In this document: in pieces, positions 57,298 to 64,000 of the stretch
Position numbering within the stretch: position 1 is the first letter of the stretch
Layout of the letters: the number at the start of each line of letters is the position of its first letter
Assembly: GCA_004791255.1 (NCBI GenBank)
Contig: SRUQ01000003.1
Span: forward strand, 1 to 64,000
Reading direction: 5' to 3'
Origin: a bacterium M00.F.Ca.ET.205.01.1.1
GTDB taxonomy: Bacteria; Pseudomonadota; Alphaproteobacteria; Rhizobiales; Rhizobiaceae
DNA length: 64,000 nucleotides
The notes under the pieces: generated by a model
Told to the model about the DNA's origin: nothing
The model's database searches: none
The model's input: only the letters and a program-made list of their open reading frames with translations
Program-made: the position numbers and the translations under genes

Positions 57298-58551
57298 ATG
57301 GCGCGCATCGTGATGAAATTCGGCGGAACATCCGTCGCCGACATCGCCCGCATCCGCAATGTGGCGCGTCACGTCAAACGCGAGGTCGACGCCGGCCACG
57401 AGGTGGCGGTGGTGGTTTCGGCGATGTCCGGCAAGACCAACGAACTGGTTGCCTGGACGCGTGAGGCCTCGCCGATGCACGATGCGCGCGAATATGACGC
57501 CGTCGTCGCCTCCGGCGAACAGGTCACGGCCGGACTGCTGGCGATCACCTTGCAGAATATGGGCGTGCATGCGCGCTCCTGGCAGGGTTGGCAGATCCCG
57601 ATCAAGACCGACAACGCGCATGGCGCGGCGCGCATCCTCGATATTGACGGTGCGTTCCTGATCAAGCGTTTCGGCGAGGGCCAGGTGGCCGTCATTGCCG
57701 GCTTCCAGGGCATCGGACCTGACAACCGCATCGCCACGCTCGGCCGCGGCGGCTCCGACACCAGCGCGGTGGCCATCGCGGCGGCGGTCAAGGCCGACCG
57801 CTGCGATATCTACACCGACGTCGATGGGGTCTACACCACGGATCCGCGCATCGAGCCGAAGGCGCGGCGGCTGGGCAAGATTTCGTTCGAGGAAATGCTC
57901 GAAATGGCCTCGCTCGGCGCCAAGGTGCTGCAGGTGCGCTCGGTCGAGCTTGCCATGGTGCACAGGGTGCGTACCTTCGTGCGGTCGTCCTTCGACGATC
58001 CCGATGCGCCCGGAATGGGGGATTTGCTCAATCCCCCGGGAACGCTTATTTGCGACGAGGAAGAGATCGTGGAACAGCAGGTCGTCACCGGAATTGCCTA
58101 CGCCAAGGACGAGGCGCAGATTTCGCTGCGCCGCGTCGGCGATCGCCCCGGCGTTGCCGCCGGCATCTTCGGGCCGCTGGCCGAGGCCAACATCAATGTC
58201 GACATGATCGTCCAGAACATCTCCGAGGACGGCAAGTTCACCGACATGACCTTTACGGTGCCGTCCGGAGACGTCGACAAGGCGCTGGCGGTGCTCGAGC
58301 GGCTGAAGCCCGAGGTCGGCTACGATGTCGTGCAGTCGGAAGCCGGCATGTCGAAGGTTTCGGTCATCGGCATCGGCATGAGGAGCCACGCCGGCGTTGC
58401 CGCCACCGCCTTCAAGGCGCTGGCCGACAAGGCGATCAACATCCGCGCCATCACCACCTCCGAGATCAAGATTTCGATACTGATCGACGGTCCGTATACG
58501 GAACTCGCGGTTCGCACTTTGCATTCCGTCTACGGTCTGGATAAGCAGTAG
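57298..58551 (+). CDS. lysC: aspartate kinase
   Basis: A 417-aa protein with KFGGTSVADIARI at the start, the aspartokinase domain (GRGGSDTSAVAIAAA), and two C-terminal ACT domains (from about residue 270) that give feedback control by lysine or threonine. It phosphorylates aspartate in the first step of Lys, Met, Thr and diaminopimelate synthesis. lysC followed by ptsP and prfA is a conserved rhizobial arrangement. Confidence 0.97.
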   Translation: MARIVMKFGGTSVADIARIRNVARHVKREVDAGHEVAVVVSAMSGKTNELVAWTREASPMHDAREYDAVVASGEQVTAGLLAITLQNMGVHARSWQGWQIPIKTDNAHGAARILDIDGAFLIKRFGEGQVAVIAGFQGIGPDNRIATLGRGGSDTSAVAIAAAVKADRCDIYTDVDGVYTTDPRIEPKARRLGKISFEEMLEMASLGAKVLQVRSVELAMVHRVRTFVRSSFDDPDAPGMGDLLNPPGTLICDEEEIVEQQVVTGIAYAKDEAQISLRRVGDRPGVAAGIFGPLAEANINVDMIVQNISEDGKFTDMTFTVPSGDVDKALAVLERLKPEVGYDVVQSEAGMSKVSVIGIGMRSHAGVAATAFKALADKAINIRAITTSEIKISILIDGPYTELAVRTLHSVYGLDKQ

Positions 58552-58632
58552 CAAGACTGAATCAGTTGTTGCGCACTTGCCGGGCGCGGCGGAAACTGCG
58601 CCGGCTAGAAGTCTATTGGAGAAGAAGCCGCG

Positions 58633-60903
58633 ATGCGTGACACGGCCAGTGGCCCGCGCGTTCTGCTGAAACGGCTCCGCGAGCTCATGCAGGAGCCGCT
58701 GGAGCCGCAGGATCGGCTCGACCGCATCGTGCGCGACATCGCCTCCAACATGGTCGCCGAAGTCTGCTCGCTCTATGTGCTGCGCGCCGACTCGGTGCTC
58801 GAGCTCTACGCCACCGAAGGTCTGAACCCGAAAGCCGTCCACTTGGCGCAATTGAGGCTCGGACAGGGCCTGGTCGGCACCATCGCCGCCAGCGCGCGGC
58901 CGCTCAACCTCTCCAACGCGCAGGAGCATCCGGCTTTCGCCTATCTGCCGGAGACCGGAGAAGAGATCTACAACTCCTTCCTCGGCGTGCCGGTGCTGCG
59001 GGCAGGGCGCACGCTGGGCGTCCTAGTCGTCCAGAACAAGACCATGCGCCATTATCGCGAGGACGAGGTCGAGGCGCTGGAGACCACCGCCATGGTCATC
59101 GCCGAGATGATCGCCACCGGCGACCTGGCGCGGCTGACCCGGCCCGGCCTCGAACTTGACCTGCGCCGTCCCGTCAGCTTCACCGGCCTGTCCTTCAACG
59201 ACGGCGTCGGGCTCGGCCATGTCGTGCTGCACGAGCCGCGCATCGTCGTCACCAACCTGTTCAACGAGGACAGCGAGGAGGAAGTGCGGCGGCTCGAAGC
59301 CTCGCTCGGCTCGCTCAGGCTGTCGATCGACGACATGCTGGAACGCCGCGACGTCGCCTTCGAGGGCGAACACCGCCAGGTTCTGGAAGCCTATCGCATG
59401 TTCGCTAACGACCGCGGCTGGGTGCGGCGCCTGGACGAGGCGATCCGCAACGGCCTGACGGCGGAAGCAGCGGTGGAAAAGGTGCAGAGCGACATGCGCG
59501 CTCGCATGCTGCACATGACCGACCCCTATCTGCGCGAGCGGATGAGCGATTTCGACGACCTCGCCAACCGGCTGCTGCGCCAGCTGATGGGGCGCGGGCC
59601 GGAGGATGTCGCGGCCTCGCTGCCGAAGGACGCCATCATCGTCGCCCGTTCGATGGGGGCAGCCGAACTGCTGGACTATCCTCGCGACAAATTGCGCGGG
59701 CTGGTGCTCGAGGATGGCGCGGCCACCAGCCACGTCGTCATCGTCGCTCGTGCCATGGGCATCCCGGTTGCCGGCCAGATGAAGGGCGCCGTTTCCATGG
59801 CGGAAAACGGCGACGCCATCATCGTCGATGGCGAGGAAGGCTTCATCCACCTTCGCCCGCAGTCCGATCTCGAAGCCGCCTATGCCGAAAAGGTGCGGTT
59901 CCGCGCGCGCCGGCAGGAGGTGTATCGGGAACTGCGCAAGAAGCCTTCGACGACCAGGGATGGTGTCGCGGTCGACCTGCTGATGAATGCCGGGCTTGCC
60001 GTCGACCTGCCGCAACTGGCCGAGTCCGGGGCGGCCGGCATCGGCCTGTTCCGCACCGAACTGCAATTCATGGTCGCCTCGACCTTTCCGCGCGCCGAGG
60101 CGCAAGAGAAACTCTACCGCGACGTGCTCGAGGCGGCACGCGGCAAGCCGGTCACCTTCCGCACCATCGACATCGGCGGCGACAAGGTACTGCCCTATTT
60201 CAAGGGCGCCATCCAGGAAGAGAATCCGGCGCTCGGCTGGCGGGCGATCCGCCTGACACTCGACCGGCCGGGCTTGTTGCGCACCCAGATCCGCGCTCTG
60301 CTGAAGGCCTGCGGCGGGCGTGAGCTGAAGCTGATGCTGCCGATGGTGACGGAGCTCGGCGAGATCGCCCAGGCGCGTGAGATCATCGACCGCGAGGTGC
60401 GGCATCTCTCGCGCTTTGCCCACCATTTGCCGACCAGCCTCAAGCTCGGAGCCATGCTTGAAGTGCCGTCGCTGCTGTTCCAGCTCGACGAATTGATGAA
60501 GGCGGTCGACTTCGTCTCGGTCGGTTCGAACGATTTGTTCCAGTTCGTCATGGCGGTCGACCGCGGCAATACGCAACTGGCCAACCGCTTCGACACGCTG
60601 TCGGCGCCGTTCCTGCGTGTCTTGAAGCAGATCGCCGATGCTGGCGTCCGCAACCACACGCCAGTCACACTGTGCGGCGAACTCGCCGGCAAGCCGATCT
60701 CGGCGATGGCGCTGATTGGTCTCGGCTTCCGCTCGATCTCGATGTCGCCGGCTTCTATTGGTCCGGTCAAGGCGATGCTGACGGAATTGCCCTTGGACGA
60801 GTTGAAGGCGTTCTTCGACGACAATTTGATGGCGCCGACGCAAGGGATGCCGATGCGGGCGCTGCTGCAGGCCTTTGCCGACGATCGCTCGATCCCATTG
60901 TAG
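58633..60903 (+). CDS. ptsP: PtsP, phosphoenolpyruvate-protein phosphotransferase of the PTS-Ntr
   Basis: A 756-aa enzyme I-Ntr. The N-terminal GAF domain (about 1-165) is followed by the EI domains: the phosphorylated His in [13 protein letters not shown], and PEP-binding segments [12 protein letters not shown] and LPMVTEL with LCGELAG near the end. It starts the nitrogen-related phosphorelay (to NPr and EIIA-Ntr), which links nitrogen status to cell functions. GGAG is upstream of ATG 58633. Confidence 0.97.
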   Translation: MRDTASGPRVLLKRLRELMQEPLEPQDRLDRIVRDIASNMVAEVCSLYVLRADSVLELYATEGLNPKAVHLAQLRLGQGLVGTIAASARPLNLSNAQEHPAFAYLPETGEEIYNSFLGVPVLRAGRTLGVLVVQNKTMRHYREDEVEALETTAMVIAEMIATGDLARLTRPGLELDLRRPVSFTGLSFNDGVGLGHVVLHEPRIVVTNLFNEDSEEEVRRLEASLGSLRLSIDDMLERRDVAFEGEHRQVLEAYRMFANDRGWVRRLDEAIRNGLTAEAAVEKVQSDMRARMLHMTDPYLRERMSDFDDLANRLLRQLMGRGPEDVAASLPKDAIIVARSMGAAELLDYPRDKLRGLVLEDGAATSHVVIVARAMGIPVAGQMKGAVSMAENGDAIIVDGEEGFIHLRPQSDLEAAYAEKVRFRARRQEVYRELRKKPSTTRDGVAVDLLMNAGLAVDLPQLAESGAAGIGLFRTELQFMVASTFPRAEAQEKLYRDVLEAARGKPVTFRTIDIGGDKVLPYFKGAIQEENPALGWRAIRLTLDRPGLLRTQIRALLKACGGRELKLMLPMVTELGEIAQAREIIDREVRHLSRFAHHLPTSLKLGAMLEVPSLLFQLDELMKAVDFVSVGSNDLFQFVMAVDRGNTQLANRFDTLSAPFLRVLKQIADAGVRNHTPVTLCGELAGKPISAMALIGLGFRSISMSPASIGPVKAMLTELPLDELKAFFDDNLMAPTQGMPMRALLQAFADDRSIPL

Positions 60904-60913
60904 CTGCCTCGCC

Positions 60914-61993
60914 ATGATCAACCTGCCCCGTGACCGCATGGATCAAGTCGTCAAGCGTTTCGAGATGCTCGAAGCGCAGATGTCGGCCGGGCCGGCGCCG
61001 GACGCCTATGTGAAAATGGCGTCGGAATATGCCGAGTTGCAGGACATGGTGGCCAAGGTCCGGGAACTGCGCGCGGCCGAGCAGGAGCAGGCGGACCTCG
61101 AGGCGATGCTTGCCGACAAGGGCACCGACGCCGAGATGCGAGGGCTCGCCGAGGCCGATTTGCCTGGCGTCGAGGATCGTATCGAGGCGCTGCAGAAGGA
61201 CATCCAGATCCTGCTGTTGCCGCGGGATGCCGCCGACGACAAGAACGCCATCCTCGAAATCCGCGCCGGCACCGGCGGCGACGAGGCGGCACTCTTCGCC
61301 GGCGACCTGTTTCGCATGTATGAGCGCTATGCCGCCGAGCGCGGCTGGCGCTTCGAGACGGTTTCGGCCAGCGACGGCGATGCCGGCGGCTTCAAGGAAA
61401 TCATCGCCACGATTTCCGGCAAGGGCGTTTTTGCCCATCTGAAGTTCGAATCCGGCGTGCATCGCGTGCAGCGCGTGCCGGCGACCGAGGCCAGCGGGCG
61501 CATCCATACCTCCGCGGCGACGGTGGCGGTGCTGCCGGAGGCCGAGGAGGTCGACATCGACATCCGGGCCGAAGACATCCGCATCGACACGATGCGCGCC
61601 TCGGGCTCCGGCGGCCAGCACGTCAACACCACCGATTCGGCGGTGCGCATCACCCATCTGCCGACCGGCATCATGGTGGTGCAGGCGGAGAAGTCGCAGC
61701 ACCAGAACCGCGCGAAGGCCATGCAGATCCTGCGGGCCCGGCTCTATGACATGGAGCGCAGCAAGGCCGACGAGGAGCGCTCGGAATCGCGCAAATCGCA
61801 GGTCGGCTCCGGCGACCGCTCGGAGCGCATCCGCACCTACAATTTTCCCCAAGGGCGCCTCACCGACCATCGCATCAACCTGACGCTGTACAAGCTCGAC
61901 CGGGTGATGATGGGCGAACTCGACGAAGTGGTCGATGCGCTGATCGCCGACCATCAGTCGAAGCTGCTTGCCGATATCGGGCTTGATGGCTGA
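60914..61993 (+). CDS. prfA: peptide chain release factor 1
   Basis: A 359-aa RF1. The GGQ motif is in [17 protein letters not shown], and [20 protein letters not shown] features ([17 protein letters not shown]) are present; the codon-recognition loop lies before it. It ends translation at UAA and UAG. Overlaps prmC, its modifying enzyme, by 8 bp. Confidence 0.97.
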   Translation: MINLPRDRMDQVVKRFEMLEAQMSAGPAPDAYVKMASEYAELQDMVAKVRELRAAEQEQADLEAMLADKGTDAEMRGLAEADLPGVEDRIEALQKDIQILLLPRDAADDKNAILEIRAGTGGDEAALFAGDLFRMYERYAAERGWRFETVSASDGDAGGFKEIIATISGKGVFAHLKFESGVHRVQRVPATEASGRIHTSAATVAVLPEAEEVDIDIRAEDIRIDTMRASGSGGQHVNTTDSAVRITHLPTGIMVVQAEKSQHQNRAKAMQILRARLYDMERSKADEERSESRKSQVGSGDRSERIRTYNFPQGRLTDHRINLTLYKLDRVMMGELDEVVDALIADHQSKLLADIGLDG

Positions 61994-62864
61994 GCTTCTG
62001 CCCGAGGCGCTGGGGCCGCTGCTGCGCGAAGCACGGGCCAGGCTTGCCGCCGCCGGCATCGACGATCCCGCACTCGATGCCCGACTGATCGTCGAACATT
62101 TTTCCGGCACGACGCGCACGCAGGCCATTGCCGACCCCGAACACAAGGTGGAGGCCGACGTGCTTGGCCGGATCGATGCCGCCTTGAGGCGGCGCGCCGG
62201 CGGCGAGCCGGTGCACCGCATTCTCGGCCATCGGGAATTCTACGGCCTGCGCCTGTCGCTGTCGCCGGAAACGCTGGAACCACGGCCGGATACCGAAACG
62301 CTGGTCGAGGCGGTGCTGCCTTTCGTCAAGGCGACCGTGGCGCGGGAAGGCGCATGCCGCATCCTTGATCTGGGCACCGGCACCGGCGCCATCGCGCTGG
62401 CCTTGCTCAGCGCCGTGCCTGGGGCGATCGCCACCGGCGTCGACATTTCCGCCGGTGCGCTGGCGACCGCGAGCCGCAATGCCGCACAACTCGGGCTTGG
62501 CGGCCGGTTCACCGCGCTCCAGTCGGACTGGTTCGAAAAAGTTTCCCGCCGGTACCATGTAATTGCCGCAAACCCTCCCTATATACCCACTCGAGACATT
62601 GGAAATCTGCAGGACGAGGTCCGCGATTTCGACCCGCGTCTGGCCCTTGATGGTGGCGCGGATGGGCTGAATCCCTACAGGATCATCGCCGCCGAGGCGG
62701 CCGGGTTTCTGGAAGCCGAAAGCAGGATTGCGGTCGAGATCGGCCACACGCAACGCAGCGAGGTCAGCGATATATTCGGTGCCGCCGGTTACACGGCTGC
62801 CGGGATGTTTATCGACCTCGGCGGAAACGACAGGGTTATTGTCTTTCAACGGGGAAAGCCTTGA
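61986..62864 (+). CDS. prmC: PrmC, release factor glutamine methyltransferase
   Basis: A 292-aa protein from ATG 61986. The SAM motif [17 protein letters not shown] and the catalytic NPPY in [11 protein letters not shown] are present, with [20 protein letters not shown]. It methylates the Gln of the release-factor GGQ loop. Confidence 0.97.
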   Translation: MAELLPEALGPLLREARARLAAAGIDDPALDARLIVEHFSGTTRTQAIADPEHKVEADVLGRIDAALRRRAGGEPVHRILGHREFYGLRLSLSPETLEPRPDTETLVEAVLPFVKATVAREGACRILDLGTGTGAIALALLSAVPGAIATGVDISAGALATASRNAAQLGLGGRFTALQSDWFEKVSRRYHVIAANPPYIPTRDIGNLQDEVRDFDPRLALDGGADGLNPYRIIAAEAAGFLEAESRIAVEIGHTQRSEVSDIFGAAGYTAAGMFIDLGGNDRVIVFQRGKP

Positions 62865-63167
62865 CGCAGTGCGAAAAAACCGCTTGGCAATGCCGGGGAA
62901 TGCGGCTAGGGTCGCCTTAACCGGATGAGACGAAGCAGGCAGTGCTCTTAGCGATTCGGTTTTCCTTGGAAATAGCTGCCTTCTTGCGCAAACGACGCCC
63001 AAGCTTCGTGCGGGAATCGTCCGGCAAGTGATGTAACCGGAACAGGATGGCACGTGGCGCCAACGCAATCGATGCGGGCGAACGCCGGTGAAGAAACGAA
63101 ACGGCTGGCTGCATGAGCGCCTCCGTTCGTGAAGAGTTTTTCGAAAATTCAATATGAAGAGAGTCGA
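62865..63167. other. intergenic region before the DUF4167 gene
   Basis: No gene recognised. It must hold the promoter for the DUF4167 gene; no clear repeat or terminator is seen. Confidence 0.4.
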
Positions 63168-64000
63168 ATGAGGCCACAACAGCAGAACAGGCGCATGCGC
63201 GGTCGCAACAACAATGGCGGCGGCGGCGGCAATAACAATAACAACAACAACCGCAAGGGGCCAAATCCCCTGACGCGCAACTACGAGAGCAACGGCCCGG
63301 ACGTGAAGATCCGTGGATCGGCTCAGCAGATCGCCGAAAAATACGCCACCTTGGCTCGTGATGCGCAAAGCTCCGGGGATCGGGTCATGGCGGAGAACTA
63401 TCTCCAGCACGCCGAACACTACAATCGCATCATTGCCGCCGCACAAGCGCAGATGCCGATCCAGAACGTCCAGCAGAATCGAGACGATTTCGACGATGAC
63501 GGCGACGAGGATCGCGACGAGTTCGATAATGCCGGCAACACCGGCAATTCGAGTTCCGAGACACAAGTGCCGGTCGTCAACCATGGCGCCGGTCCGCAGC
63601 CGGTCATCGAAGGCATGCCGGCCGAGGTCGCGCTGAACCGGGAGGGCCGCGACAACAATGGCGGACGGGACAATAGCGGGCGCAACAATGGCGGGCGCGA
63701 CAATGGCGGGCGCCATCGCGATCGTCGCCACAGTGGCGGCTACGGCCAGAATGGCCAGCGCGGCGACTATGGCTCGTCCTCCGAACAGGGCGGCCAACAG
63801 CAGCGCAACGATGCGACCGAACAGGCCGAGGCCACTTCATCGGGCGAACCCGTAGCGCCGCCCGAACAGGCGCCGCTGTTCCAGAATCTGTCGCCGGCCG
63901 GTCTTGCCGCCCAGGCAGAACTCAACGAGGCGGCGGCCGAGCAGGGTGGTGCCCGTCGGCCCCGTCGCCCGCGCCGCCCGCGCGCCAATGCCGAGCAGCA
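63168..64000 (+). CDS. DUF4167 protein, truncated by the window edge
   Basis: At least 277 codons; runs off the right side. After an Arg/Gln/Asn-rich low-complexity start (NNGGGGGNNNNNNNRKGPN) comes the DUF4167 core (NYESNGPDVKIRGSAQQIAEKY, DRVMAENYLQHAEHYNRI). The rest is repetitive: RDNGG-type repeats near 63650-63720 and Pro/Arg-rich stretches (RRPRRPRRPR). DUF4167 proteins are alphaproteobacterial and have a predicted RNA- or ribosome-related role; this is not established. The gene follows prmC as in other Rhizobiales. Start ATG 63168. Confidence 0.88.
   Translation, partial: MRPQQQNRRMRGRNNNGGGGGNNNNNNNRKGPNPLTRNYESNGPDVKIRGSAQQIAEKYATLARDAQSSGDRVMAENYLQHAEHYNRIIAAAQAQMPIQNVQQNRDDFDDDGDEDRDEFDNAGNTGNSSSETQVPVVNHGAGPQPVIEGMPAEVALNREGRDNNGGRDNSGRNNGGRDNGGRHRDRRHSGGYGQNGQRGDYGSSSEQGGQQQRNDATEQAEATSSGEPVAPPEQAPLFQNLSPAGLAAQAELNEAAAEQGGARRPRRPRRPRANAEQ

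Overview
The right part of the window (about 29.3-64 kb) is GC-rich chromosomal core DNA of an alphaproteobacterium of the order Hyphomicrobiales, most likely Mesorhizobium. This rests on product content and gene order (secA with a divergent parvulin, argJ-GNAT-mutT, comF-grxC-nitrilase-DUF1178, lysC-ptsP-prfA-prmC-DUF4167, SmoE-like polyol uptake) and on rhizobial palindromic intergenic repeats. The left part (1 to about 29.25 kb) is accessory DNA with lower and patchier GC, and it ends at a 17-bp tRNA 3'-end sequence (29247-29263, tRNA-Leu type) that looks like the attachment site of an integrated element. No integrase lies in the window; it would be expected further left.

Accessory region. 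Small uncharacterised genes (254-2167) are followed by a two-gene cassette: a double-HKD phospholipase-D-family protein and an overlapping 500-residue protein of unknown function. A co-oriented BREX operon follows: brxE-like, brxA, brxB, brxC, pglX (in two overlapping ORFs), pglZ and brxL. The brxL product is unusual. Its AAA+ core is followed not by the usual Lon-like domain but by a domain strongly resembling the phospholipase-D-like MIT_C domain of eukaryotic MITD1. Next come a hypothetical gene, a RES-Xre toxin-antitoxin pair with palindromic operator-like sites, and a compact four-gene ubiquitin-like conjugation module (three-domain Ubl, E2-like, JAB peptidase, E1-like). The island ends with a TauD-like dioxygenase translationally coupled to a zinc-ribbon protein, a DUF3800 protein, a GIY-YIG nuclease and a DUF2971 protein. 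The whole region reads as a defence island.

Core region. A flippase/GNAT pair of surface-polysaccharide type is followed by an acetyltransferase and an aldo/keto reductase. Next is a polyol/tagatose catabolic locus: LacI regulator, zinc dehydrogenase, SDR, solute-binding protein, and divergently a PfkB kinase and a GatZ/KbaZ-family enzyme. Its transporter permease and ATPase genes are absent here. Then come secA, a periplasmic parvulin, TetR, a secreted caspase-like protein, argJ, a GNAT, mutT, a Flp pilin, a methyltransferase, comF, grxC, a nitrilase-family amidase, DUF1178, a MarR/EamA divergent pair, ubiG and housekeeping genes through prmC. A DUF4167 gene runs off the right edge.

The most novel candidates are the MIT_C-type BrxL within a brxE-containing BREX operon, the split pglX, the upstream PLD cassette, and the Ubl-E2-JAB-E1 module. 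No database search was possible. Family assignments come from recognised motifs, gene order and memory of the families.
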